The translations under genes and the position numbers were made by a program. The notes below the pieces were generated by a model that saw nothing but the letters and a program-made list of their open reading frames with translations, did not search any database and was not told where the DNA came from. Below are positions 47,732 through 58,789 of a stretch of 64,000 nt of DNA, piece after piece. Position 1 is the stretch's first letter; every line of letters begins with the position of its first letter. Source of the DNA: Alnus glutinosa (Eukaryota; Streptophyta; Magnoliopsida; Fagales; Betulaceae); NCBI RefSeq assembly GCF_958979055.1, contig NC_084887.1:38319120-38383119 (forward strand). The letters run 5' to 3'.

Positions 47732-47975
47732 TTTCTCTCCTCTCTTTTTATTAGATGAAAAATTAATTTGGAAGAGAAGGAGAAGAAGATATCGGGAAAC
47801 GAAATGAAATGTACTGACCTATAGTCTCTAGTCCTAGCTTTGGCCACGGGAGTGATATTATTGTAACTGACTAAAGTACCCCTAAGGCGTTCACACCATT
47901 GGACAACTTTTAACTCTTTTAGGGGACCGGGGTTCTTGTTATTATTTGAAAGTCCCCCGCAGATCATTTCCCTTA

Positions 47976-49007
47976 GAGCATTCACAGTGGGTTATGTAAA
48001 ACCCACTGTAAATGTATAATAGATAACCAAAGCAGCAAAAAGCCCCTCCAACGGATTCTCTAAACTTAATGCTAGAATACATTCATGATCATTTGTGAAC
48101 AGTATCACTCCACATGTGGCGTGATACTGTTCACACATCTATCATTATTTTATTCTTCTTTCTCTCACTTCCTTTGACCTTTTTTCCTCTTTTTATTGTC
48201 ATTCTCCGCGTCTCTCTCTCTCGTGCTCTTCTCCTCCTCCTTTTTTTTTTCTCCTTTTCCTTTCCATTGATTTGGCTTTGCTTTCCTATTCGGTGAATTT
48301 TTTGGCAGTCTTGTAGGCTCAACTGGAAGTTGGGTTTTCTCTTTGGATTGTTTCCGCAATAGGTTGGAGGATGGGTATGGGATTTGGTCGGCGTGGACGC
48401 AGAATCGGCCTTGGAATACGCCGCCGGGAGGAGTGATTTTCACCGATGGGTCGGCGTGGACGTAAATGCTGTAGAGGTGACAGTTGCCATTGAAGAATTT
48501 CTCGAGAAAGGGAGCAAAAGAGAGGTCGGAGTTTGTGAGGAAGAGGAAGGCAATCTTGGGCTTGGGATTGGTGGCGGTGCCCAAGTGGGAGTGCGTGGAG
48601 CACGTGCGCACGGGGGAAAGGCGGGTGGCCTTGCGGAAGAGAGCGAGGTTATCGAAGAAGCGTGCCAGCGGGAGGATTTTATGGCCGAAGACAAAGAGAA
48701 GGGGTAAGGAGAGGAACAGAGCGAAGCAGAGGACAAATGGGGTTGATGATCAGGTGATGGATGAAGGTACTGTTGAACAGGTCTGGTTCGGTGTGTAGAA
48801 GTTTTTGGACGGTGATGTGTTTTACTTGGTGAATATGTGTTTTTAATTAAAATGAATAAAAATTAAAATTGATTATTTTAATAAAATAGAGAGAAGTTTA
48901 GATAAGCTGATAAATGAGGGTGTTGAAAAGTGGTTAGCTAAACTAGTAAAAGTGAGATTTGGTTAGCTATTCTAGATAAAATTTTAGATAATCTGCTGGG
49001 AATGCTC
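47976..49007. mobile_element. Harbinger-like TIR element carrying a host gene fragment (Pack-type)
   Basis: The left end GAGCATTCACAGTGGGTTAT is matched by the right end read backwards, GAGCATTCCCAGCAGATTAT, at about 21 of 26 positions. The element is flanked on both sides by TTA (47973-47975 and 49008-49010), the target duplication used by PIF/Harbinger transposons. It is 1032 bases with no transposase. The inside includes a piece of a glycosyltransferase gene (listed separately) and a smaller palindrome near 48088-48133. It resembles the Pack-TIR elements that move host gene pieces. The superfamily is inferred from ends and TTA alone; TTA could arise by chance. Confidence 0.65.
48399..48746 (-). 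pseudogene. Captured fragment of a GT14 (core-2/I-branching, BC10-like) gene
   Basis: About 116 codons open on the minus strand, without a start codon and without the catalytic remainder. It has a hydrophobic anchor (FVLCFALFLSLPLLFVFG), then the start of the plant DUF266/BC10-like glycosyltransferase domain (PKPKIAFLFLTNSDLSFAP, SIYVHADPSVKITPPGGVF). Homology ends abruptly after GRF, and unrelated sequence follows. The family is a type II Golgi protein of about 350-400 residues, so under a third is present. A stop lies directly upstream in frame. Its position inside inverted terminal repeats explains it as transduplicated, not a decayed resident gene. Confidence 0.75.
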
Positions 49008-49010
49008 TTA

Positions 49011-49611
49011 CATTTGTATGTATGGTTAAAATTATTTGAAAGTTTCTGCAGTTTTTTATTTCTTATTTTTAATTATTATTATTATGTGTGAGATGGGCTC
49101 TCTTTCTTGATTCAACTACGTAACTCATTGGAAAATGTTAAATTTACAACACCAACATAACAACCATACATCAACCCCTCACATGAAGGTGGACCCCACA
49201 CACTAGGGCCCACACTCATGTGAGGGGTTATTGTGATGGTGTTGTGTATGAATCAAATCCCTAACTCATTTGAACAGCGGAGCTTTCTTTGGATATGGCC
49301 GTACGGGCAAAAAAAATTTATAAATTGAATGTTAGAATATTACGGTTTTTATTATAAGTATTTTACGAATTGATGCAACAATTTACTTATGTACCATTTT
49401 ACTACATTGATTATTTTAACGTAGATTATCACGTGAAAGTCTATCTAATATTTTTCATGCTCACAAATTAACATAATAATCTATGTAATACTTATATGGT
49501 CAACCAATTAAATGTGGACGATCACGTAATATTTGCATAACACACGTTTCTATTAAATACATATTGTCACGATCCTTTGTAAAGGACTTGGAGGAATACA
49601 CTAGTACTCCA

Positions 49612-49642
<31 letters not shown>

Positions 49643-50240
49643 TTATATATATATATATATATAAGTCCAAGAGCTAGACTAATATAGATTTAAGTCCAAT
49701 TACGTTATGTGGCCAATCGCCCATTTTTTTTTAAAAAAAAATAAAAAAAAATAAAAAAATAAATGAAGAAGTGTAAAAGAAAACGTCGGAGATCAAAACA
49801 CCGAAAAGAAACGGTGTTTAAGAAATGTTTTAAATTTTCAATTGTAATATGCCCAAAAAGATTAGACTTCATTACAACATAATCATGAACACAAAAGATT
49901 CTTCTAATATCTCATATCACGAGACATCTATAACATGAAAGAGACCACAAGGAGATACAAAACCAAAGGGAAAAGAAGAGCTGCCAGCCTCCTCCATACT
50001 AATACCTGGAGTTCACATGGAAGATTCAGAGAGAACAGCTAAACATCATCTAAAGCAGTGAAAATCTTTCTAATAACCCTAACTCTTTCTTCTTCTTCTT
50101 TTGTTCCATTTTTTTTTTTTTTTTTTTATCAGCTTCCAAAAGTTGGTTGCAGGAGACAACAGAAATGATGGAGAAGGCGAGGGTTTTACAGAGAACCCAA
50201 ATTTGGTTGGAATGCATACTTGCTGTCTCTTTGTTCCAGC
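49011..50240. other. Intergenic, AT-rich with a short fold-back element
   Basis: No gene is seen. Long T runs and a TA dinucleotide run lie near 49617-49662, and A-rich runs near 49730-49765. The final part is the 3' flank of the zinc-finger gene. Confidence 0.5.
49146..49249. mobile_element. Short palindromic MITE
   Basis: The two halves pair: ACAACACCAACATAACAACC and AACCCCTCACATGA against TCATGTGAGGGGTTATTGTG and ATGGTGTTGTGT. It can fold into one long hairpin, with a loop around GGGCCCACA. Confidence 0.55.
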
Positions 50241-52257
50241 TTACTTGGAGTCTGGCCTTTTTTCTCGCTGAACTGCTCGAGGGACAAAAGTCAATCCACG
50301 AGTATGGCGGCGACCAAAGCTGATGGATGAAGGGGAGGAGTCTGAAGTGCTTAATTTGGAGACTGCAGAAACGAGTCCATCAATGGATTCATTTTCTACT
50401 TCCATAAATGAACCTTCCTCCCTCTTGTGAGTAGCTTGTTTGCGTTGCCTATGTTTCTTAGATGGGCGGGCCTTCTTGAAAAACTCAAACGAAGTGGGAA
50501 ATTTATGCTTGTCCACCAGATGCTGTTGTCGACTTTTGTAGCTCTTGAGCTTCAAACTACAGCCTTCCACCAAGCATTCATACTGTCAAGCAAAATGTAA
50601 GAGGATATTTATGTTGCATCAAATGATAGTACTTAAATACACTACACGTTAAACATCAAAATGCAGTTCTAGTCCTACAAATTATGGCCATCCATTTCGA
50701 TTCTGCAAACCAGAAAGCACATGGATGGACAAAGGGTCGTAGAACAAGGTCCCATCCCAAGAAATTGCAAGTTAGATCCCAGCTAACCACCCAAAAGGAA
50801 GAAAACAGAAAACGAAGCACAAAACAACCTGTTGAATTCTTATGTTTGAGGCTTTTTTCTTGCACCACACACAAGCATAACAGATAATCCTAATTATGTG
50901 TGACAAAAATGAAAGATGAACTGTCACGTTAACATAAAAATGACGAAGGCACAAAGCAAACAATATCACAAGCACCAACATGTAAGATAGTGAACAAAAG
51001 ATACCATGGCATAGCCACGTGCAACTTTAGCCTGAAAGAAGGAATCATGTCCTTCTGATACATGTATGCTGAGCAGGCGCGACGTTGGGTAAACTCTAGA
51101 GCATATTGAACAGGATGCAGTATGCCGTGCATTGTAATGATCTTCAAAGTCCTCCAAAGAAGTCAAGCGTGTACCGCAACCAACAATTGGGCAGAAAAAT
51201 CCCCTGCTTAGACATTGGTTTTAATGTTTGGCACATTAGAATGAATGCATGAACATGCATATGTGAATGTTATACTGAAAGGTTAAAATAAGAAACTTAG
51301 AAACATTCACTCTTTTTTTTTTCTTCCTAAAACCAAGCAGCGTTTGCCATTGCAAAGAAAGCATTCATTAGCAAACGAAAATACGGATTTTAATCGCCTT
51401 GCATTTTTTTTTCCTAATAATAAACAAAATCAGATCATTTGGAAAGAACCAGAGATCTTACACCGACATGAAAGTGGAGATGGTGATACCTGGACTTCTA
51501 CAACCAATGGATGAAAGAACTACCAACAAAAACGCTAACAAGCGTATTAAAGTCAAAACAACAAACTTATCAATCCTATCTAAGGACAAAGGTTTAAAAG
51601 CAGCAAACTAGATCATGTAAAAGCTATTTTCCTCTCAAACTCTTCAAAAACTGAAAAACCTAACAAAAACTAAGCACACCTACCAGCACTTATCACTCCA
51701 CCATCAATTAGTACTAGCTGGATGGAATTTCACAATTAAAGAATGATATAGCAACTGCTACAAACAACATTGCACCACAGACTTGGAGAAAAAGAATAAA
51801 ATTACAAGTAATCATCATTACCCGCCTTCCTCAGCTACCAATTTCTGAAGCTGATGCTTTTCATCTTCGGTTAAATCCAATGCAACCTGCAAGTCACGAG
51901 ATAAATATGTAAAAAGCATTACTCTTCGGAAAATCAAATATCAAAAATCGCATTCAATTTTAAGCAGAAGAGCAAAACTTCAACGAAAATGTCATAGAAA
52001 TTTTCAAACCCTAGTTCGTTCAAGTAGCATTGTTTCCCAAATTGACACAATTTATTCACTCATTACTAACACAAATCAAATTCTACATAATTCTACAGCG
52101 CTGAAGTAGTTGAAAGATCAGAGAGGACCTGTTTGGCGAGAAGTTCCCTTTCGATGTTGCCAGAGGCAAAGAAGGGAGACTCCGGTCCGAACTTTCGGCG
52201 AACCGAGTTCCAGTACGGAAACCCTAATTGCACTCTCTCTTCCACATCCATCGCCAT
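50241..52257 (-). CDS. ZNF511-like C2H2 zinc-finger protein
   Basis: A eukaryotic C2H2 zinc-finger protein of the ZNF511 kind, probably nuclear; its target is not known. Four exons: 52129-52257, 51822-51886, 51005-51203 and 50241-50582, giving 244 residues. The N-terminal part (MAMDVEERVQLGFPYWNSVR) is conserved in plants. Three fingers follow: FFCPIVGCGTRLTSLEDFED with H...H, the short CSICSRVYPTSRLLSIHVSE finger, and YECLVEGCSLKLKSYKSRQQ with HLVDKH. The middle finger has wider His spacing. The C-terminal half is basic and low-complexity (KKARPSKKHRQRKQ), then Ser-rich, then FGRRHTRGLTFVPRAVQREK near the end, all typical of this family. Introns are GT-AG, with consistent phases. Confidence 0.9.
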
Positions 52258-53135
52258 GGCAATGTGTTCCGTGCTCTGAGTTTTGTGCCTGAATAAATCT
52301 AAACGGTAGCGTTTAGTAGGTATTAGAGCGTGCTTTTATTTGGGCCGGTCGTCCTAGGCCCGTCCCAAACTCCAATAAAATTTTAAGCCCGAATTAGCCC
52401 AATTTTTTATACTTTAAATGAACAGAAAGCCCATGTTTTGATAGCATTGCTTTTCTTCTTGGTTACACTAAATTGTTGGGTTAAAAATACTCTTCTATTT
52501 TAAAAAAGTGTTGGAAATGACATATGAAATGATATTTCATATTTCATATGTCATAATAATATTATTTAAAAAATTAAATTAAAAAGACAAATTACTATGT
52601 ATTTGACTTGAAAATTTTTGTTGCGGACCTTCAACCGGTCAATTTGAACCATACAGTGAACGGTTAAATTCACAATAACTTTTTAGTTTTGATCATTGTT
52701 CACATTTAATTAATAAAAAGAGATCCGAATGGTATTTTGGGACAAATGAGAATCAGCGGTTTTGGGAAACAAATGAGAGTATGTATAAATGATGTATTAT
52801 CATTTTAGCAGCTTGAAATTAATTAATCTATAAATAGATTTTGTAGTGTTATTAATCTGAAATCGAATTGTGTTCTTGTAGGTGTATGGTGTTCAATTTG
52901 AAGAGGTCAAGGGATCATTTAAATTAGATGGATTTCTTATAGTTTTTTTTTTTTTTTTGTTTGGATCAATGAATTGTGTATTTTCACAAATATGCGAATA
53001 CACCACGCACACTCCAGCAACCAGCTGAACAAAACAACAACCAAAACACCTACTCACATCCTATCTATCCGATCAAACAAATCTCTGTCATCAAATTTGA
53101 ATTTGCAGATAAATCAGATTTTGTGTTACTATTGT
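52258..53135. other. Intergenic, AT-rich
   Basis: The upstream region of the zinc-finger gene (telo-box-like AACCCTAA at its start, in the leader) and AT-rich DNA. No gene is recognised. Confidence 0.5.
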
Positions 53136-54043
53136 TCCGTTTGTTTCGACGTAAAATGATTTTCGTCGTAAAATGGTTTCAGGAAAGTCATTTTTCTGAA
53201 AAATATTTTTTGCCGAAAACATTTTTCGGTGTTTGGTGCGTACGAAAAATCACAAATATTTTTTATATTTTTATTCAATTATATTAACCTATAAAAATCA
53301 ATTTTTATTCAAAACATATAAATATTAATGTAAAATAATATAAAAATCACCGGAGACGAGATTCCGTCACTGAACGACAGGATTCCGGCCACTTTTATCG
53401 GATTCTGGCTAATATAGCCAGAATCTAAGATAAAGGCCAGAATCCGAACAGTCTCGTCAGAATTTGGGTTGGTCGGATTCCGGCGAAAGTGGCTGAATTC
53501 AGGCAAAAACTGCCGGAATCCAGCCCAGAACGGTCGGACTCCAGCATACTGGCCGGAAACTGCCAGAACCGCAGGAATCCGGCATACTGGCCGGAAACTG
53601 CCAGAACCACAGGAATCCGGCCGTTCTGGTCGGGATTTTTTGGCAGATTCGGCTAGTCGGCCGGAATCCGGCCTCTGTTGACAGATTCTGGCCACCTGGC
53701 CGGAATATCAATTTGGTCGCCAGAATTTGGGCCGACCGAATTCCGGCGAAGATGGCCGGATTCCGTTGCCGGATTCCGGCGACATTGACATGAGGTTGTC
53801 GGATTTCGGTACCAGCAAGATTTTGGTGATGGTCGACTGCTTTAACGTGAAAGTCGACTGTATCGTTTAAAATGGTTCGAATGCATCTGGCGTCTTCGGA
53901 AAATGATTTACGCTCGTAAATCATTTTCCGAAATTTATAAAGCATTTTTTGTCAAACAGAAAATCATTTTTCGGTTGATTATTATTTTCGCCCCTACCAA
54001 ACACTGGAAAATGCATAAATCATTTTACGTCGAAACAAACGGA
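53136..54043. mobile_element. 908-bp TIR element with CCGG-rich core
   Basis: Perfect 27-base terminal inverted repeats, beginning TCCGTTTGTTTCGACGTAAA at both ends, and a further nested inverted repeat (GGAAAATGATTTACG-like words). It has no transposase. The core (about 53350-53800) is a diverged array of CCGGAATCCGGC-like words, with one 38-39-base unit containing CATACTGGCCGGAAACTGCC repeated twice in tandem. Flanking duplication is unclear, so the superfamily (Mutator-like is possible) is not decided. Confidence 0.7.
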
Positions 54044-56700
54044 GCATATTTTACCATGCAAATGCCTTCGATCAACTTCTAACTTCCTATGAATTGTGTC
54101 TTTTATATTTAGTTAGTATACAGTTTTTTTTAATTATTATTATTATGTATTTATATGTATTTTTAGTATAAATTAATATATCTCCTTAGAACACGTCATT
54201 CTCACATACATTATACTTTAAGAACAAATATCAATTTAATAAATTGTGAGAAAGTATTTTATTGATCAAAGATCACAAAGTATAAAGTTTTGCAAATTTA
54301 TAACTACATGCTATGAGGTTATAAAGTTATAGATACAAACAAAATTCTTACAATAAAGTGTTATCTATGACTTTCATCTTTCGCTAACCCATGTTCAAAA
54401 ATAGTTAAAGAGTAGATCTGTTTCGAATATACTAGATCTAAAACAAGGGTAGCCAAATATTATAGAAAAATTTATTTAAACCAGCCGTGAGAGATAGCCC
54501 ATCACACCGAACTATCCAAGCTTTGAAAGATAACTCTTCACGCCTGATTAACCTCTATCGATCTCATAGATCGTTCATAAAGACAAATCTATGGAGAATA
54601 AAACTCTTATTTAAAACAAAAATACAACCAGCAAACAACAGTAGTGCTATAGAGGAGATGAATGGCACAATACATTTGTAAATAGACGGATGCATAGCGA
54701 AGAAAAACATTATTATACTCTCTAGGTTTCTTTTGGTATATTCCGTGAGCAGCATATGCTTCTGTTTTTCTTTGTTAGGGAAATATTCCCCATTTTCTTC
54801 ATTGCTAAGTTGAGGTTTCACATCAACAAATAATGAACAAGCCATATAATTCATTTTCAAATGAAGTTGGAATTAATATTCAATGAATTAATCTTGTCCT
54901 CTTACGTAGTCACCACACCAGTACTTTACGATAGCAATTTTAACGTCGACTTTACACAGTCAATGCATTCTTTTGTAATATCCTTATCATTCTAGAAAGC
55001 AACATACTCGTCCACGTTGGAAAGAGAAAGATCAGCTGTCCTTTATAACAAATATAATTATTTCCCATGCCTTAATTCATAACTTATTCCAAAAATTTAA
55101 GTAGGTAAAAAATTCACTAAATTTAATTGTTAATATAGTCACTTCACACCAAATGTCCGGCAAAGATTGAAGACCCGCAAAAATATCCCAAAAATGTTAG
55201 GTGGTACATTAGAAGTAGCGGTAGTCGGAACCACTTCCGATGTTTAAGTTAGTATGTGAATTAGGAAGCTGACTATAAAGTGAAGCTAGGAGTCGTACAT
55301 GGAGTTATTACCTTAATTTAGATAATCGTCATTCCCATTTCCAATTGGTAAGTGGAGTCTAGTATAGTAAGAGCTGACTGTAGGGGACAAATATAGAAGG
55401 CAGCAAGCCCCAATAAATTGCTTTCCATTGTTAGAATTTTACTCCAATGACGCAATTCCTTACACAATTCCTTATTGAACTGATTCTAGATAAGCAAAGT
55501 ATTAGAGGGTTGATACTCTTTCTTATTTGGTCATGGTTGTTTGGCTGTATGCGCGGGGAGAAAGGGATGTGGTGTGTTGCGCTTACATTGGACTAGAACG
55601 ATCCATCTTGGGATCTAGCACAACGAGGATCAAAATGGGGGGGGCCCTTTTCAAGTGGATGGGCCATTGATAACTGGTATGCACGAGGTCGCTGTCAATA
55701 GGGTTTAATAAGTTCTTCAGTAATTAGGCACTCCATTAATAATTTAATTAATATTTTAACACTTTCTTCAAGCGTGGACTCAACTATTTCTGAATAAATG
55801 AAGTGTAAAACGTAAAATATTTAATTAGAATAAAAAGTGAATTAATATTTTATTCTTATAAAATATGTTTGAGCTGGTCATCTAACATTTTTTTCCAATT
55901 TCTGACCTTATCAACACAAAAAGTCTTGGTAAACCAGCTAGTTGAACTAAAAAATATGGGATTTGTTGTTATGTCATTTTCGTCTATAGCTTGCAAGCAA
56001 CGGCGAGACGAAAATGAATACCAAAAGAACAAGTAACTGCTACCAAATCATTAGGGTGATAACCATTTCTTTAAGATCTAAAAGCATAAACAATTCGTAT
56101 TTGGCAGAGCACATGGCCACGGCGCATTGGACTTTTAAGATCATGATTCATGATGCTGCATGTTTCATCTTAATTAAATATTTTCAAGTAACCTTTTAAA
56201 TATCATTTTTAAGTAAAATATAGCTCAATCTTCATAACACTGTGAAGAGGCCTTCTGAAGGTGGCTAAGGCCGTACTGAACTGATAGATTTTTTAGGTAA
56301 TTAAACGCATTCGGGCTGGGATTTCCTATGCAATTGAACCTCATTAAACAGGCCGTTATCTAAACCAATCCTAATCCAACACAGTTTCAAAGAAGCAGTT
56401 TTCGGACGATTCTAATGCACAACTCTTAGATTGTCAACTCTACAAAGTATAATATTGTCTCTTAAAGGGTTGAATTTTTTTAGCATTTTTCCTCAACTTA
56501 ATTTTTTAGAATACATAGTGATTAAGCATGCATGATGAGAGCATTGAGTTCGATCGAACTACTGATTTAATATTGCCTAAATTAAGTTTTAAAAAGTGGA
56601 TTGTTTTTCCAAAAATGTTTTAGGACTTTGTAGGACCTTTGTTTTTCCAAATATTACAGCGTATAGTACCACATTAATGAGAACAGGAGGCTAAATCTGA
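54044..56700. other. Long intergenic stretch without recognised genes
   Basis: 2.6 kb, mostly AT-rich. I find no gene, tRNA or clearly bounded element. Short open frames in it lack homology that I know. Confidence 0.5.
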
Positions 56701-56712
56701 CTGGGTAGACGG

Positions 56713-56740
56713 CCCCAACCCCAACCCCAACCCCAACCCC
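56713..56740 (-). promoter_or_regulatory. G-quadruplex-type motif upstream of the peroxidase
   Basis: Five runs of CCCC each separated by AA, so the minus strand reads (GGGGTT)n, enough for a stable four-stranded fold. It lies about 125 bases before the likely TATA box of the peroxidase. A regulatory role is inference. Confidence 0.6.
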
Positions 56741-56865
56741 AACACGACAATATATAATAGAATATTGAATCCTTAAACGCGTGGACCAAGTATGCAAGGC
56801 ATCATCTGAAAGCTCCACTGGCTAGTGGCTTCGTTTTCTTCCTCCTTGTGTCTAACTTATATATG

Positions 56866-56873
56866 TATATAAG
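56866..56873 (+). promoter_or_regulatory. TATA box of the peroxidase gene
   Basis: TATATAAG, 81 bases before the ATG within a TA-rich run. It predicts transcription start near 56897, after the out-of-frame ATG at 56890, which is therefore probably not translated. Confidence 0.5.
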
Positions 56874-56953
56874 CTAGAGTCATTGATCAATGGGCTACAC
56901 AGAGAGTGAAAGAGAGGTGAAGAGAAAAGCTGTTCAGATATTCGAGGAAGAAA

Positions 56954-58789
56954 ATGGATGCATGGATCATGAGAGGGTTGTTTCTGGTAATGGCTTTTAT
57001 GATTGTGGGGAGAGGAGAAGGGCAACTCGCCGAAAACTTCTACAGCTCGAGCTGTCCAAACGTCGAGTCCATAGTGCAGCAGGCAGTGTCCACAAAGTTT
57101 TCCCAGACGTTCACCACAATCCCGGCAACTCTGCGTTTATTTTTTCATGACTGCTTTGTTGAGGTAGGCTAGCTGCTATCACCGTTCAAGTCCTATATAG
57201 ATGGCGATCATGACACCCACATTGCACGCTGTAAACATGCAATAAATGAGAGCTCTGAATGTTAATTTTTTACCCTGTCTGTCTATACTTAAATCAATTT
57301 CAATCAATGGACACATGCAAAAAATGAGAGCTCTGAAGTCTCCGATGCTAGCTCCAGTTAGCAAGAAAAATGAAGTATTGATCAAAGGAATTAGAAGGCA
57401 GAGTGTTTTTAGAAAGTTGTTCGTGTATGAGAATGGTTGTGTTTTTTGTTTTGAGCGAGATTATGGGCCTCCAGTGAAGAGATACGTACGTTGGTTAATT
57501 CTTAGAATCATAGTCGTGACTCGTGAGTTCCCTAATTAATTTTATAGGTGTTCCTTGATTGAGTCTAACCGTGTAATCAACTGCATCATCCACCTAGCAT
57601 AAGAAACCGTTGACCGGAAGGTAACTTAATATATAAAGAAATCACATTTTGCACGTAATAGATAGAAACATCTTACCCACTAGACCACAAGGCTATCATA
57701 CCCACCAGAAAGAAGAAGAAAACATGGCACAGAAAGAAGAAAAATTACAGACACTAAGAAAGTTTTGAGTTGTTTGGATAGTTTCTTCTTTGTCAATGTC
57801 AAATTATCATTAATTAATAAAAAAAATTAATCATTTAATTAGTATTTTAACAATGTTAAAACTGTTTGTACCTACCTTAGCTTAAATGATTTTCTACTCT
57901 CCGTCGTAGGGATGTGATGCCTCGGTCATGATATCATCGCCAAATTCCGACGCGGAAAAGGACGCCCCAGACAATCTTTCCCTAGCAGGAGATGGGTTTG
58001 ACACTGTAATTAAGGCAAAGCAAGCAGTTGAAGAAGCATGCCCTGGCATCGTCTCATGTGCAGATATTTTGGCTCTTGCTGCCAGGGATGTTGTGGTCCT
58101 GGTAAGAATTGTTCACAAGCCTGCAAGCTTGATATATATATATATATATATAATGGATTTCCGCTTCAAACAGAACTAACACCTTTGAATTGATCCAAAA
58201 CTCTCAGGCTGGAGGCCCTTCATTCAATGTAGAGCTTGGACGTCTTGATGGCCTTATTTCCCTCGCATCTCGGGTTGCCGGTAACCTGCCAGAACCTACC
58301 TTTGATCTCAACCAGCTCAACACCATTTTTGCCAAAAACAATCTTGACCAAATTGACATGATTGCACTGTCCGGAGCACACACTCTGGGATTCTCACACT
58401 GCAGCCGCTTTGCCGACCGTTTGTACAACTTTTCCTCAAGCTCTGTTACGGACCCTTCTCTGAATCCCGACTATGCCAATCAGTTGGAATCGGAATGCCC
58501 TCAGAACGTAGACCCGAGAATTGCCGTCAACCTGGATCCCGTAACACCTCAAACTTTTGACAATATATACTACCAAAATCTGGTCGGAGGAAAGGGCTTG
58601 CTCAGTTCAGATCAGGTGCTCTTCACTGACTCTGTATCTCAGTCTACTGTCATCGATTTTGCTAACAATCCTGGTGATTTCAATGGAGCGTTCGTCACGG
58701 CAATGAGGAAGCTTGGAAGAGTGGGGGTTAAGACTGGTAACAACGGACAGATTAGAAGAGACTGCTCAGCCTTCAATTCACAGCAATAA
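56954..58789 (+). CDS. Secreted class III (guaiacol) peroxidase
   Basis: A haem peroxidase of the plant secretory type. It uses H2O2 to oxidise phenolics in the cell wall, for example in lignin and wall cross-linking. Three exons, 56954-57163, 57910-58101 and 58208-58789, give 327 residues. The signal peptide (about 1-23) is followed by Gln24, the usual mature N-terminus ([15 protein letters not shown]). Distal Arg61 and His65 lie in [16 protein letters not shown], and proximal His192 in [12 protein letters not shown]. Cys34, 67, 72, 114, 120 and 199 and later ones form the four family disulphides. It ends [11 protein letters not shown]. All catalytic residues are present. It has two introns where the ancestral pattern has three; the site of the third is not interrupted here. 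It resembles the PER16/45/73-like group ([20 protein letters not shown]), but I cannot assign one. Confidence 0.94.

Noticed and set aside
48384-48798. Plus-strand open frames across the Harbinger-like element
   Set aside because: The minus-strand frame matches the GT14 family; the plus frames are its shadow.
56890-57150. Upstream ATG frame (MGYTESERE...) overlapping the peroxidase start
   Set aside because: It lies before the start of transcription expected from the TATA box, and its frame is not that of the peroxidase; a uORF is unlikely but not excluded.
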